NCBI GenBank assembly: GCA_005797835.1
Contig: SYKG01000005.1
Location: 67,879 to 121,324, forward strand
DNA: 53,446 nt
Reading direction: 5' to 3'
From: Methylotenera sp.
Lineage (GTDB): Bacteria > Pseudomonadota > Gammaproteobacteria > Burkholderiales > Methylophilaceae
In this document: positions 19,194-28,855 of the stretch, piece after piece
Numbering within the stretch: the first letter of the stretch is position 1
Layout: each line of letters starts with the position of its first letter
Notes under the pieces: generated by a model
Told to the model about the DNA's origin: nothing
Database searches by the model: none
Seen by the model: the letters and a program-made list of their open reading frames with translations, nothing else
Translations under genes and position numbers: made by a program

Positions 19194-20102
19194 TTATTTA
19201 GATTTTTTTACTGCGTGCCCACCAAATGCATTACGCATTACTGATAATAATTTATAGCCATAACCTTGTTTTTCTTGGCTTCTGAATCTTACTTGTAATG
19301 CAAGTGTTAGTACTGGTGTTGGTATGCCTTGTTCAATTGATTCAACAACAGTCCATCTTCCTTCTCCTGAGTCAGCTACATAAGGGGCAATTTCATCAAG
19401 CGCCTGATCTTCTTTAAGCGCGTCAGCTGTTAAATCTAATAACCAACTTCTGACAACTGAGCCATGTTTCCACAATTCCGTAATTTGTGCCAAATCAAGT
19501 TTAAATTCACTCTTGCCTTTGAGGAGTTCAAGCCCCTCAGCAAAAGATTCCATCATGCCATATTCAATTCCATTGTGAATCATTTTAGTAAAGTGACCTG
19601 AGCCCACAGGCCCTACGTGAGCCCAGCCACGATCTTTGTGCGCTAATGCTTGGAGAATAGGTTTCATTATATCTGCAACTTCTTCTTTTGCACCTACCAT
19701 TAGGCAATAGCCGTTTGCCAAACCCCACACCCCGCCAGAAACTCCACAATCCATAAAATCAATACCTTTTTCTTCGAGGAATATACCAATACGTTGAGAG
19801 TCTTTGTAGTTTGAATTACCACCATCAATAATAATGTCACCTTTATTGAGCAACGGAGTGAGTTCTTTAATTTGTTCTTCAGTTGGATTACCTGCTGGTA
19901 CCATAAGCCATACTATTTTTTGACTATCTAATTTTGCAATAGCATCTGAAACTGAGCTTGCACCAATAATTTTTACTTTTTCTTCAAGCGTCTTTACAAG
20001 CTCTGCGCTTCGGTCAAAACCTACAACAGAGATACCTTTTTGAACGAGACGAGCAGCCATATTGCCACCCATTTTTCCGAGACCAATCATTGCTAATTTC
20101 AT
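19194..20102 (-). CDS. gnd: 6-phosphogluconate dehydrogenase, decarboxylating (short form)
   Basis: Oxidative decarboxylation of 6-phosphogluconate to ribulose 5-phosphate and CO2, regenerating the formaldehyde acceptor. It is the short bacterial form of about 300 aa. The N-terminus has the Rossmann motif MIGLGKMGGNMAARL and ends beta-2 with GFDRS; Asp there, rather than Asn as in NADP-type NRS, suggests NAD preference (inference). GNSNYKDSQR, DCGVSGGVWGLANGYCLMVGA, the catalytic region GHFTKMIHNGIEYGMM and ADSGEGRWTV are all present. It is the first gene of gnd-zwf. Confidence 0.95.
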   Translation of the reverse strand: MKLAMIGLGKMGGNMAARLVQKGISVVGFDRSAELVKTLEEKVKIIGASSVSDAIAKLDSQKIVWLMVPAGNPTEEQIKELTPLLNKGDIIIDGGNSNYKDSQRIGIFLEEKGIDFMDCGVSGGVWGLANGYCLMVGAKEEVADIMKPILQALAHKDRGWAHVGPVGSGHFTKMIHNGIEYGMMESFAEGLELLKGKSEFKLDLAQITELWKHGSVVRSWLLDLTADALKEDQALDEIAPYVADSGEGRWTVVESIEQGIPTPVLTLALQVRFRSQEKQGYGYKLLSVMRNAFGGHAVKKSK

Positions 20103-20156
20103 TTTTTTAACCTTTTTATGAAAGATTTATCATTGCTTAATCTTTTGGAATAAAGC

Positions 20157-20185
20157 AAATTAGTTTAAAGTGCCATATAAGTCAA
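20157..20185 (-). promoter_or_regulatory. Sigma-70-type promoter of gnd-zwf
   Basis: On the minus strand TTGACT (20185-20180), a 17-bp spacer and TAATTT (20162-20157) lie 55 nt before the gnd ATG. The 155-bp gnd-pgl spacer also contains a TATAAA hexamer (20226-20231) as a possible -10 for pgl on the plus strand, without a convincing -35. Confidence 0.5.
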
Positions 20186-20257
20186 ATTATATCAAACGTA
20201 ATCTCCTCCAAGGAATTGATTTCGATATAAAATCCACCTTATTTCTGAAAGATTGAA

Positions 20258-20935
20258 ATGAATTTGAAACAAATTAAATGGCAGTTATTTGAAAGTCAGC
20301 CTTCTCTGGATCAAGCTGCTGTTAAGAAAATAATTTCTTTAGCTGAGTCTTCAATCAAAGCGCGAGGAAAATTCTATCTAGTATTAGCGGGAGGATTAAC
20401 ACCTAAAAACGTCTATACTCTTCTTAAAAATATCAAAGCAGATTGGCAAAACTGGCAGATCTATTTTAGTGATGAGCGTTGTTTAGATCCAAGCCATCGA
20501 GATCGAAATAGTACCTTGGCATTTGAGGCATGGCTAAATCATGTTGATGTTCCGATGCAAAACATTCATGTGATCCCCTCTGAACTAGGCCCTGCCGAGG
20601 GCGCTCATTTATATAATAAAACTCTTAGCCAAGTAGGTGATTTTGATTTAGTTGTTTTAGGACTTGGGGAAGACGCTCATATAGCAAGCTTATTTCCTGG
20701 GCATAGTTGGGATAACAATTTAGATACTTTAGCGGTCTATAATGCACCCAAGCCTCCACTCTTAAGAATATCAATGTCGCCTGCGCGTTTAAGTCGATCT
20801 AAATCTGTACTTTTCTTAGTGAGTGGTAAAGAGAAACAAACTGCGATAAATCGATGGAAAGCTGGGGATGCAATACCTGCAAGTATAGTCACTTGTAACA
20901 ACGGCATAGATGTTTTTTGTTTTAACGTAAGTTAA
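20258..20935 (+). CDS. pgl: 6-phosphogluconolactonase
   Basis: Hydrolyses 6-phosphogluconolactone, linking Zwf to Gnd. The 225-residue product shows VLAGGLTPKNVYTLL near the N-terminus, IYFSDERCLDPSHRDRN and the active-site motif GLGEDAHIASLFPGH at about 135-149; Ala replaces the more usual Gly (GEDGH), but the His is kept. It is divergent from gnd-zwf, so all three enzymes of the oxidative branch share one locus. The 3' end overlaps apbC by 4 nt (TTAA). Confidence 0.92.
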   Translation: MNLKQIKWQLFESQPSLDQAAVKKIISLAESSIKARGKFYLVLAGGLTPKNVYTLLKNIKADWQNWQIYFSDERCLDPSHRDRNSTLAFEAWLNHVDVPMQNIHVIPSELGPAEGAHLYNKTLSQVGDFDLVVLGLGEDAHIASLFPGHSWDNNLDTLAVYNAPKPPLLRISMSPARLSRSKSVLFLVSGKEKQTAINRWKAGDAIPASIVTCNNGIDVFCFNVS

Positions 20936-22020
20936 GTTTTTTGAATCACAATATTTGGGAATTTATTACTGTAATCTTGAGAAAGTTTAGATACCTTAAT
21001 TGCTGTTAGACGAGCAATTTTTTTATAAGTCTTTGCAGCGCTACTCTCAGGCTCTGCTACCACTGTTGGGTTGCCATTATCAGCCTGTTCTCTTATCTTA
21101 ATATCTAATGGTAAGCTTCCTAAAAGAGCTATGTCATAATCTTGGCACATTTTTTCAGCGCCACCTGATCCAAATATATGTTCTTCGTTTCCACATTTTG
21201 AACACGCGTGTATAGCCATATTTTCTACAATACCAATAATTGGAATATTTACTTTTTCAAACATTTTTAATCCGCGTCTAGCATCAAGAAGGGCAATATC
21301 CTGGGGCGTTGTGACGATAATGACGCCTGTGACAGGCACTTTTTGAGATAAGGTAAGTTGAATATCGCCAGTTCCAGGGGGGAGATCAACAATAAGGTAG
21401 TCGAGATTATCCCACCTTGTTTCTTTTAAGAGCTGCTCTAGTGTACTAGTAACCATCGGGCCTCGCCATACCATGGGCGTTTCTGTATCTACAAGAAAGC
21501 CAATCGACATGGCTTGGATATTGTGAGCCAAAATAGGCTCCATAGACTTTCCATCTTTACTTTCAGGTTTATTATAAATACCTAACATTTGGGGTTGGCT
21601 TGGACCATAAATATCAGCATCTAAAATGCCTACGCGAGCACCTTCAGCCGATAAGGCTAACGCAAGATTGACTGCAGTTGTAGATTTTCCCACACCACCT
21701 TTACCAGAGGCAACAGCAATAATATTCTTAACTCCAGGAATAAGCGCTATCCCTTTTTGAGCGACATGAGAGGTAATTTTAAAATCAATCTCAATATTTA
21801 AATTAATTTTGGGGAATATTTTTTTTATGTGAGCGGAAATCAAATTCTTGATGTCATCTGCTTGGCTTTTGGCAGGGTAGCCAAGTAAGACTTTGATATC
21901 AATATCGTTATCTTTAATTGAAATGCTCTTGATAGATTTATCGTTAACGAGGTTATCGTTTGAATTTGGATCAACAACATCCCTCAATAAATTCTTTATT
22001 TGTTCTTCAGAGTAAGCCAT
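20932..22020 (-). CDS. apbC: Mrp/ApbC-family iron-sulfur carrier ATPase
   Basis: P-loop ATPase of the Mrp/NBP35 family that carries and delivers Fe-S clusters. The N-terminal MIP18/DUF59 domain covers about residues 1-90. The deviant Walker A is GKGGVGKSTTAVNLALAL at about 104, and LIVDLPPGTGDIQLTL follows. The cluster-binding CxxC is CSKCG near 272. Divergent placement beside metG is the standard proteobacterial arrangement; the spacer is 82 bp. Length (362 aa) is typical. Also annotated as mrp. Confidence 0.95.
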   Translation of the reverse strand: MAYSEEQIKNLLRDVVDPNSNDNLVNDKSIKSISIKDNDIDIKVLLGYPAKSQADDIKNLISAHIKKIFPKINLNIEIDFKITSHVAQKGIALIPGVKNIIAVASGKGGVGKSTTAVNLALALSAEGARVGILDADIYGPSQPQMLGIYNKPESKDGKSMEPILAHNIQAMSIGFLVDTETPMVWRGPMVTSTLEQLLKETRWDNLDYLIVDLPPGTGDIQLTLSQKVPVTGVIIVTTPQDIALLDARRGLKMFEKVNIPIIGIVENMAIHACSKCGNEEHIFGSGGAEKMCQDYDIALLGSLPLDIKIREQADNGNPTVVAEPESSAAKTYKKIARLTAIKVSKLSQDYSNKFPNIVIQKT

Positions 22021-22102
22021 GAGTGCTAATTTTAACCTATCTTAGTTGAGGCGTCATTTGATAGAATAGTGACTTACTCAAATTAATAAAGTTTCTGAAT
22101 TC

Positions 22103-24136
22103 ATGCGAAAGATCATAGTTACTTCAGCCTTGCCGTATGCAAATGGAAGCATTCATTTGGGCCATTTAGTGGAATACATACAAACTGATATTTGGGTTAG
22201 GTTTCAAAAAATGCAAGGCCATGAAGTTTATTATGTTTGTGCTGATGACACACATGGAACGCCTATTATGCTTAAGGCAGAAAAAGAGGGCATTAGCCCT
22301 GAAACCCTTATAAAAAAAGTACATATAGAACACTCAAAAGATTTTTATGATTTCTTTGTAAATTTTGATAATTTTTATTCTACAAATTCCCCAGAAAATC
22401 TTGAGCTCTCTCAGACTGTTTATAAAAAACTAAAACAGAATAAAAAGATTTATTCAAAAATGATAGAACAATTTTACGATCCAGTAAAAGAAATTTTTTT
22501 ACCTGATCGTTTTATTAAAGGTGAGTGCCCCAAGTGTCATGCTAAAGAGCAATATGGTGATTCATGTGAAATTTGTGGAGCAACATATACACCAACAGAA
22601 TTAATTAATCCTACATCTTCATTATCAGGTTCTATTCCTATTAAAAAAAAGACAGAGCATTACTTTTTTAAACTTTCAAAGTGTGAATCATTTCTAGCAG
22701 ACTGGACTTCATCTGGAGTGCTTCAACAAGAAGCAGCTAATAAAATGAAAGAGTGGTTTAAATCTGGCTTATCTGACTGGGATATCTCAAGAGATACACC
22801 TTATTTTGGTTTTGAAATTCCAGATGCACCAGGTAAATATTTCTATGTATGGCTTGATGCGCCCATTGGTTACATGGCGAGCTTTAAAAAACTTTGTAAA
22901 GATAAAAAAATAAATTTCGAGGAGTTTTGGAATGCAGATTCTAAAACAGAGCTCTATCACTTTATTGGAAAAGATATTCTTTATTTTCACGCATTATTTT
23001 GGCCTGCGACTCTTGAATATTCAGGTTTTAGAAAACCTACAAAGATTTTTGCGCATGGCTTTCTTACAGTGAATACAGAGAAAATGTCTAAATCTCGTGG
23101 CACTTTTATAACTGCCAGAAGTTACTTAGATTATATTAAAAATCCAGATTATCTTAGATATTATTACGCAGCTAAATTAAATAGCACAATGGAAGACATT
23201 GATCTGAATTTGGATGACTTCTTATCTCGAGTAAATAGCGATCTTGTAGGTAAATTTATTAATATAGCAAGCCGAACGTCAGGATTTATTCATAAGTATT
23301 TTGAAGGTAAACTTTTTCTTGATGATTCAAGAACACATCAAGAGCATATTTCTATAACACAGAAATGTAAAAACTTGGATAATCAAATTAAGACCTTGTT
23401 CGAATCAAGAGAATATGGCCGTGCAATTCGAGAAATTATGCATTTAGCAGATATTACAAATGAGTATGTAAATACGAAAGCCCCTTGGATGCTTGCAAAA
23501 GATGAATTTCAGCATAAAATGGGTTCAGATTTACATGTGATATGCAGTCGAAGTCTTGAAGCTTTTAGAACACTTTCGATATATTTAACACCTGTTTTGC
23601 CTAAACTTACTTCAGAAATTGCGAAATTTTTTAATGAGAAGGAATTTAAGTCATTTAAAGATATTGATAAAAAAGATATAACAGTCAATATTTACCAGCA
23701 CTTATTAACCAGAGTTGAAAAGAAGGATATCGATATGATGATTGAATCAAGCAAAGAAGTATTAGACAAAAATATTGAGCCTTCAAAAAAGTTGGATGAT
23801 AATCAATCTACTATTTCGATTGATGATTTTATGAAGATTGATTTAAGAGTCGCACTTATTAAAGAGGCTTCTTTTGTAGAGGGGGCTGATAATCTTCTTA
23901 GATTGCTCCTAGATCTTAACGACGGAAAATCAAGACAAGTTTTTGCTGGCATTAAATCTAAATATAATCCTGATCAGCTTGTTGGAAAATTAACTGTTTT
24001 GGTTGCAAATTTAAAGCCTAGGCAGATGAAATTTGGTTTATCTGAAGGAATGGTTCTTGCTGCAAATGATGAATCTGAAGGACCATTTATTCTCTATCCA
24101 GATCAAGGAGCTAAACCTGGTATGCGCATTAAATAA
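22103..24136 (+). CDS. metG: Methionyl-tRNA synthetase
   Basis: Class I aminoacyl-tRNA synthetase charging initiator and elongator tRNA-Met. Visible are [12 protein letters not shown] at residues 11-22 (HIGH motif), zinc-knuckle [17 protein letters not shown] at about 142-158, [11 protein letters not shown], the KMSKS loop [10 protein letters not shown] at about 327, and a C-terminal tRNA-binding domain (about 575-677; [34 protein letters not shown]). Length 677 aa is the usual dimeric form. Its stop directly abuts the stop of convergent pyrF with no spacer. Confidence 0.97.
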   Translation: MRKIIVTSALPYANGSIHLGHLVEYIQTDIWVRFQKMQGHEVYYVCADDTHGTPIMLKAEKEGISPETLIKKVHIEHSKDFYDFFVNFDNFYSTNSPENLELSQTVYKKLKQNKKIYSKMIEQFYDPVKEIFLPDRFIKGECPKCHAKEQYGDSCEICGATYTPTELINPTSSLSGSIPIKKKTEHYFFKLSKCESFLADWTSSGVLQQEAANKMKEWFKSGLSDWDISRDTPYFGFEIPDAPGKYFYVWLDAPIGYMASFKKLCKDKKINFEEFWNADSKTELYHFIGKDILYFHALFWPATLEYSGFRKPTKIFAHGFLTVNTEKMSKSRGTFITARSYLDYIKNPDYLRYYYAAKLNSTMEDIDLNLDDFLSRVNSDLVGKFINIASRTSGFIHKYFEGKLFLDDSRTHQEHISITQKCKNLDNQIKTLFESREYGRAIREIMHLADITNEYVNTKAPWMLAKDEFQHKMGSDLHVICSRSLEAFRTLSIYLTPVLPKLTSEIAKFFNEKEFKSFKDIDKKDITVNIYQHLLTRVEKKDIDMMIESSKEVLDKNIEPSKKLDDNQSTISIDDFMKIDLRVALIKEASFVEGADNLLRLLLDLNDGKSRQVFAGIKSKYNPDQLVGKLTVLVANLKPRQMKFGLSEGMVLAANDESEGPFILYPDQGAKPGMRIK

Positions 24137-24829
24137 TTAAGCTTGATTAATTTCGAAGTAAATTTTTTCTAGAGTTTTGGAAGGTTCTTTTGATTGAGTA
24201 ATCGGTCTTCCGATCACTAAATGACTGGAGCCAGCTTGAACAGCTTCTAGTGGAGTCATGGTTCTTATTTGATCATTTGCGATATTGTCTTTCATTCTTA
24301 TGCCTGGTGTTACAAATAAAAATGATGGGCTAAAGTGATTTTTAAGAAAGTACAAATCTTTGGGAGAGCAAACAATGCCGTGAAGTCCGCTTTCTTCAGT
24401 TAATTTAGCAAGATATAATATTTGATCTTCTAAATCTCTAGATACCCCAATTTCGTTTAAACTTTTTTGATTCATACTTGTTAACACTGTTACTGCAATC
24501 AGGAGGGGAGATTGTTTAGATTTATTTACACCTTCTAAAGCAGCTTCCATCATGCTTTTTCCTCCAGAAGCATGAACATTAAGCATCCATATACCTAACT
24601 GACTTGCAGCCTCACAAGCTTTTTTTACAGTAGAAGGAATATCATGAAATTTAAGATCTAGGAATACTTTAAAATTTAAACTATGAAAGTATTCAATGAG
24701 AGCAGGCCCTGTCGCTGTAAATAACTCCTTACCAATCTTTAAATTACAATATTGAGGATTAAGTTGAGATACCAATAGTTTTGCATTTGAAAGATTTGCA
24801 TAATCAAGTGCTACGGTTACCTTATGCAT
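24137..24829 (-). CDS. pyrF: Orotidine 5'-phosphate decarboxylase
   Basis: Last step of de novo UMP synthesis. The catalytic Asp-Lys-Asp motif is FLDLKFHDIPSTV (about residues 55-67), with VALDYANLSNA at the N-terminus and VTPGIRMKD and HLVIGRPITQSKEP for phosphate binding. I place the start at ATG 24829; GTG 24838, which overlaps the lapB stop as TAGTG, would add three residues and is also possible. It lies directly downstream of lapB as in many proteobacteria. Confidence 0.95.
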   Translation of the reverse strand: MHKVTVALDYANLSNAKLLVSQLNPQYCNLKIGKELFTATGPALIEYFHSLNFKVFLDLKFHDIPSTVKKACEAASQLGIWMLNVHASGGKSMMEAALEGVNKSKQSPLLIAVTVLTSMNQKSLNEIGVSRDLEDQILYLAKLTEESGLHGIVCSPKDLYFLKNHFSPSFLFVTPGIRMKDNIANDQIRTMTPLEAVQAGSSHLVIGRPITQSKEPSKTLEKIYFEINQA

Positions 24830-24837
24830 TGCTGTCA

Positions 24838-26010
24838 CTAACTAATTTCATTAATCTCAGTTGGCTCTGAAGGGAGAGACTCCCAAGCATTGCATGCAGG
24901 GCATTGCCAATAGTGTTGTTTTGCTTTAAAGCCGCAGCTATTACATTTAAATAATCGTCGATTCCCAATAGCATTTCGAACGGTTTGTTGAATAAGTTGA
25001 ATATCTTGTTCTTTTTGCTTGCTACTTAAAGTCCGAGCTTGAAATAGTTGATCCAATGCTTGAAGGCTTGGTTTTCTTATAAGCTCTTTGCGCGCAAGTT
25101 CTTCTGCCTTTTCAGAGCCTTCTAATTTTAGTGTAGCTTCATAAATGACATTAAGCAGTGATCTTAATTTGTAATTTTCAAAATAAAGATTAAGAAGTGA
25201 TAAACCTTCTTCAGATTTTTTAAGCTTTTCAAATGAGTTAAGTATTTTTACTGCTACAAGACCAAGAGATTCAGGATCTTGAAATTCAATTTTTTTCCAC
25301 TGATTAATTGCTTTATTATGATCATTATCTTCAACATACAAATCGCCAAGTAATATATTTGCACGGACACACTTCTTACGAGCATTAAGAGCATCATTAA
25401 GATACTTAATTGCTGATTTGTTGTCCTTATCTAAAATGGCATCAAGGGCAATTTCACAAAAATAATGACTAATTTCTAATCTAAATGAAACACCAGATTC
25501 TTTTTCTAACTTTGTAGCCATTGAAATTGCATTTTGCCATTGACGTTCTTTTACGTAAATTTCAAGTAATGCATTTGACGCATATTGTTTATATTTTCCA
25601 GACTCTAGTTTTAGGAATAATTCTTCAGCGCGATCAAATAAGCCAGCTTTAAGATAATCTTGAGCTAATTCTGCTCTCACAGATTCTTTTTGTGAGGGAT
25701 TAAGGTCGCGATTTTCTAATAAGTCTAAGTGCATATTGATTGCACGATCGATATGACCTGTGCGTCTTAAAATGCTGCCTAAAGCGAAATGGAGTTCAAT
25801 TGATTCATTATTAATACGGACTGCATCAATAAATGCACTTACTGCTTTTTCATATTGATTAGTAATAAGATAATTAACGCCTTTAAAATAGGATGCTGGA
25901 AGACTTGTAGATTCTTTTATGAGTTGTTTAATATCAACTCGAGCTGCAATCCAGCCTAAGGCAAAGAAAAAAGGAATACCAAGGAGCCACCAATATTCAA
26001 ATTGAATCAT
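24838..26010 (-). CDS. lapB: LapB (YciM), TPR regulator of lipopolysaccharide synthesis
   Basis: Inner-membrane-anchored TPR protein that, in E. coli, controls LpxC turnover through FtsH and coordinates LPS assembly. The 390-residue product has an N-terminal membrane segment (WWLLGIPFFFALGWIAARVD), a chain of TPR-like helices, and a C-terminal rubredoxin-type zinc domain with CNSCG and CPACNAWES. The partner lapA, usually between ihfB and lapB, is absent; a terminator and a compact promoter take its place. pyrF follows directly. Confidence 0.93.
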   Translation of the reverse strand: MIQFEYWWLLGIPFFFALGWIAARVDIKQLIKESTSLPASYFKGVNYLITNQYEKAVSAFIDAVRINNESIELHFALGSILRRTGHIDRAINMHLDLLENRDLNPSQKESVRAELAQDYLKAGLFDRAEELFLKLESGKYKQYASNALLEIYVKERQWQNAISMATKLEKESGVSFRLEISHYFCEIALDAILDKDNKSAIKYLNDALNARKKCVRANILLGDLYVEDNDHNKAINQWKKIEFQDPESLGLVAVKILNSFEKLKKSEEGLSLLNLYFENYKLRSLLNVIYEATLKLEGSEKAEELARKELIRKPSLQALDQLFQARTLSSKQKEQDIQLIQQTVRNAIGNRRLFKCNSCGFKAKQHYWQCPACNAWESLPSEPTEINEIS

Positions 26011-26019
26011 AATTGATTT

Positions 26020-26047
26020 ATTGTATATCCATTAATTGATAGATCAA
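26020..26047 (-). promoter_or_regulatory. Promoter of lapB, overlapping ihfB terminator tail
   Basis: On the minus strand TTGATC (26047-26042), a 16-bp spacer and TACAAT (26025-26020) precede the lapB ATG (26010) by only 9 nt. Transcription from it would start 0-4 nt before the ATG, giving a leaderless or near-leaderless mRNA. The -35 box sits in the U-tract of the upstream terminator. Confidence 0.5.
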
Positions 26048-26080
26048 AAAAAAGCATATCCTAGAAATAAGATATGCTTT
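26042..26080 (-). terminator. Rho-independent terminator after ihfB
   Basis: On the minus strand a perfect 10-bp stem AAAGCATATC / GATATGCTTT (26080-26071 with 26060-26051) closes a 10-nt loop and is followed by a run of T residues (TTTTT). It lies 17 nt after the ihfB stop and should separate rpsA-ihfB from lapB-pyrF. Confidence 0.9.
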
Positions 26081-26096
26081 CAGACGACATCGCGTT

Positions 26097-26375
26097 TCAT
26101 TTATCAACACGATCTCTAAGTTCTTTACCTGCTTTAAAATGAGGAACATATTTCTCAGGGACTTCTACTTTTGAACCTGTCTTAGGGTTTCTACCTATAC
26201 GAGGAGGTCGATAATTTAAACTGAAACTACCAAACCCTCTGATTTCAATTCTTTTTCCTTTAGAGAGTGTATCGCCCATTGCATCAAGAATCGTTTTGAC
26301 GGATAACTCAGCATCTTTGAATATTAGCTGAGAGAAACGGTTAGCAAGCAGATTGATTAATTTAGACTTGGTCAT
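26097..26375 (-). CDS. ihfB: Integration host factor beta subunit
   Basis: DNA-bending HU/IHF-family protein that pairs with IhfA. The 92-residue product begins [17 protein letters not shown] and contains [22 protein letters not shown], the DNA-binding arm with the intercalating Pro, then [19 protein letters not shown]. The position directly after rpsA (8 nt) is the standard location of ihfB and distinguishes it from hupB. The strong terminator follows. Confidence 0.95.
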   Translation of the reverse strand: MTKSKLINLLANRFSQLIFKDAELSVKTILDAMGDTLSKGKRIEIRGFGSFSLNYRPPRIGRNPKTGSKVEVPEKYVPHFKAGKELRDRVDK

Positions 26376-26383
26376 AAGATTAA

Positions 26384-28099
26384 TTATTTTTTACTATCTA
26401 ATTTTGCCTTCAATAATGCACCAAGGTTCGTTGTGCCAGCATTATCAGTCCCATCTTCAACCTCTATTTTTTTCTTAGCTACTTTTGGTTTAGCTGTTTT
26501 TTTAGATTTGAGTGAAAGTTGAATTGTTCTCTCTTTCGCGTCGAGACTTAGTATTTTAACTTCAATTTCATCACCTACTTTCACTACATTTGAGGCATCA
26601 TCAATTTTATCTTCGCTAACTTCATTAATATCAACAGTGCCTTCAACTTGATCAGCTAAAATTACTAGGACACCAGAAGTATCCGCTGATTTAACTGTAC
26701 CTTTTACAAAGCTGCCTTTATCGTTTGCTTTTGTGAAGCCTGTAAAGTTATCGCCTGATAATTGTTTAAGGCCAAGAGAAATTCTTTCCTTGTCAACATC
26801 GATTGCTATGATAATCGCTTCGAGTTCGTCACCCTTTTTAAAATTTCTAACAACCTCTTCTCCTGTTTTATCCCAAGAGATATCAGATAAGTGGATAAGG
26901 CCATCTATGCCGCCATTAAGACCGATAAAAATACCAAAGTCAGTAATTGATTTAATTGGGCCTTTGATTTTATCACCTTTTTTATGTGATTCAGAGAATT
27001 CAGCCCATGGATTTGATTTACATTGCTTCATTCCTAATGAAAGTCTTCTTCTGTCTTCATCAATTTCAAGAATCATGACTTCAACTTTGTCACCGAGTTG
27101 TGCAATTTTTCCTGGATGGATATTTTTATTTGTCCAGTCCATTTCAGAAACGTGAACTAAACCCTCAATACCCGCTTCAATTTCAATGAATGCACCATAG
27201 TCAGTTAAATTAGATACTTTACCGAATAGACGTGTACTTAAAGGATATCTCCTTGATAAACCCTTCCAAGGATCATCATCGAGTTGTTTTAAGCCTAATG
27301 AAACACGATTTTTTTCTTGATCAAATTTAAGTACTTTAGCTTCAACTTCATCACCAATATTTAATATTTCAGATGGATGCTTTACTCGTCTCCATGCCAA
27401 ATCAGTAATGTGAAGTAACCCGTCAATACCGCCCAAGTCCACGAATGCACCGTAATCAGTAATATTTTTAATAATACCTTTAACAGTTGCACCTTCAGTA
27501 AGCGTGCTAATCACTGTATCTCTATCCGCACCTGAAGATTGTTCCATAACTGCTTTTCGCGAAACAACCACGTTGTTTCTTTTCTTGTCAATTTTGATAA
27601 CTTTAAGATCCCATTCTTTATTTTCAAATGGTGCAGTATCTTTAACAGGCCGCACATCTACGAGTGAGCCTGGTAAAAATGCTGTGATTCCGTTTACAGA
27701 AACTCTTAAGCCACCTTTAACACGACTACTTACAAAACCTTTAACTACCTTTCCTTCATTCATTGCATCTTCGAGATCAAGCCATGCTTGCATTTTTTTT
27801 GCTTTTTCTCTGGATAGAATCGTTGAACCAAAGCCATCTTCTAGTTTTTCAATTGCAACTTTAACAAAGTCACCTACTTTAACGTCAAGTTCACCTTGGT
27901 CATCAAGGAACTCTTCTGCTTTAATAACGCTTTCTGATTTAAGTCCTGCATTTACAATTACAAAATCATTGTCAATAGTTATAACCTCGGCTGTGATAAC
28001 TTCGCCTGAACGCATTTCTTTCAGCGCCATGCTCTCTTCAAATAGAGCTGCGAAACTTTCTGTGGATTTTGATTCTGTATTTTTTGCTGTCGTTACCAT
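26384..28099 (-). CDS. rpsA: 30S ribosomal protein S1
   Basis: RNA-binding ribosomal protein needed for initiation on structured or weak-SD mRNAs, relevant here because several genes lack a clear Shine-Dalgarno sequence. The 571 residues hold six S1 (OB-fold) domains; the repeats [41 protein letters not shown] and [21 protein letters not shown] mark domains 3-5. The C-terminal tail is Lys-rich ([12 protein letters not shown]). It lies between cmk and ihfB as usual. The 84-bp leader carries small hairpins that could serve autoregulation. Confidence 0.97.
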   Translation of the reverse strand: MVTTAKNTESKSTESFAALFEESMALKEMRSGEVITAEVITIDNDFVIVNAGLKSESVIKAEEFLDDQGELDVKVGDFVKVAIEKLEDGFGSTILSREKAKKMQAWLDLEDAMNEGKVVKGFVSSRVKGGLRVSVNGITAFLPGSLVDVRPVKDTAPFENKEWDLKVIKIDKKRNNVVVSRKAVMEQSSGADRDTVISTLTEGATVKGIIKNITDYGAFVDLGGIDGLLHITDLAWRRVKHPSEILNIGDEVEAKVLKFDQEKNRVSLGLKQLDDDPWKGLSRRYPLSTRLFGKVSNLTDYGAFIEIEAGIEGLVHVSEMDWTNKNIHPGKIAQLGDKVEVMILEIDEDRRRLSLGMKQCKSNPWAEFSESHKKGDKIKGPIKSITDFGIFIGLNGGIDGLIHLSDISWDKTGEEVVRNFKKGDELEAIIIAIDVDKERISLGLKQLSGDNFTGFTKANDKGSFVKGTVKSADTSGVLVILADQVEGTVDINEVSEDKIDDASNVVKVGDEIEVKILSLDAKERTIQLSLKSKKTAKPKVAKKKIEVEDGTDNAGTTNLGALLKAKLDSKK

Positions 28100-28150
28100 T
28101 AAATATTACCTATAAAGTCCTACCTAGCGATAGGGATGTTAAAGTAAGAA

Positions 28151-28169
28151 ATAGATCTTTGGAATCTAT
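28151..28169 (-). other. Small inverted repeat between cmk and rpsA
   Basis: ATAGAT (28151-28156) and ATCTAT (28164-28169) form a 6-bp dyad with a 7-nt loop in the 84-bp cmk-rpsA spacer. On the minus strand it is followed by TTTCTTACTTT, so it could be a weak terminator or part of the rpsA leader. A second 4-bp hairpin with a GCGA loop lies nearer rpsA, within CCTAGCGATAGG around 28123-28134. Confidence 0.35.
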
Positions 28170-28183
28170 AACACCTAATTTTT

Positions 28184-28855
28184 TCAAGACGTTTGATACC
28201 TTAAACTGAAGAGATGGGCGATATTATCAACGGCATCAGATATGCTTAATTTGTCTGTATCTATTTCTATAGCGTCTTTGGTTTTTAAGAGAGGGGACAA
28301 TGCTCTTTGTAAATCCCGCTTATCTCTTAACACAATTTCGTTTAAAACTGAATGGATATTAACAGGGTTTCCTTTTGAGATCAACTGTTTATATCTTCTT
28401 TCAGCTCTAATTTGAACGCTTGCAGTTAAGAATATTTTGATTTCAGCATGCGGGAAAACAACCGAGGTCATATCTCTTCCCTCAGCAACTAATCCAGGGC
28501 TTTTTTCAAAATTTCTCTGAAATCCAAGAATTGCTTCTCTAAGCGCTTTGTGAACAGCAACTTCTGAGGCTCCCTGACCAGATTTTTCAGTGCGTATGGC
28601 TTCAGAAATATCTTTACTGTCGAGTAAAATTTGATCATTTTTGAAGCTTAAGTCAATATTTTCAAGGACTTTCAGTAACAAAGCTTCATTATTGAGGGGT
28701 ATATTTTGCATATGGGCTGCATAGCCAATCGTACGGTAGATCGATCCCGAATCTAGATAGTGAAAGCCAAGTTTCTTCGCAATAAGCTTTGCCACTGTGC
28801 CTTTCCCAGAAGCTGAAGGGCCATCAATAGCAATTATAGGAATATGAGATGTCAT
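28184..28855 (-). CDS. cmk: Cytidylate kinase
   Basis: Phosphorylates CMP and dCMP. The P-loop is IDGPSASGKGTVAK at residues 10-23, then HYLDSGSIYRTIGYAA, the substrate-binding AEGRDMTSVVFPHA and RAERRYKQL. Length 223 aa is standard. It begins directly after the aroA stop (abutting) and precedes rpsA, the conserved aroA-cmk-rpsA order. Confidence 0.96.
   Translation of the reverse strand: MTSHIPIIAIDGPSASGKGTVAKLIAKKLGFHYLDSGSIYRTIGYAAHMQNIPLNNEALLLKVLENIDLSFKNDQILLDSKDISEAIRTEKSGQGASEVAVHKALREAILGFQRNFEKSPGLVAEGRDMTSVVFPHAEIKIFLTASVQIRAERRYKQLISKGNPVNIHSVLNEIVLRDKRDLQRALSPLLKTKDAIEIDTDKLSISDAVDNIAHLFSLRYQTS

Noticed and set aside
27504-28115. 203-aa plus-strand ORF opposite rpsA
   Set aside because: Lies wholly antisense to a clear S1 gene, Ser/Thr/Leu-rich shadow composition, no ribosome binding site or recognisable motif.
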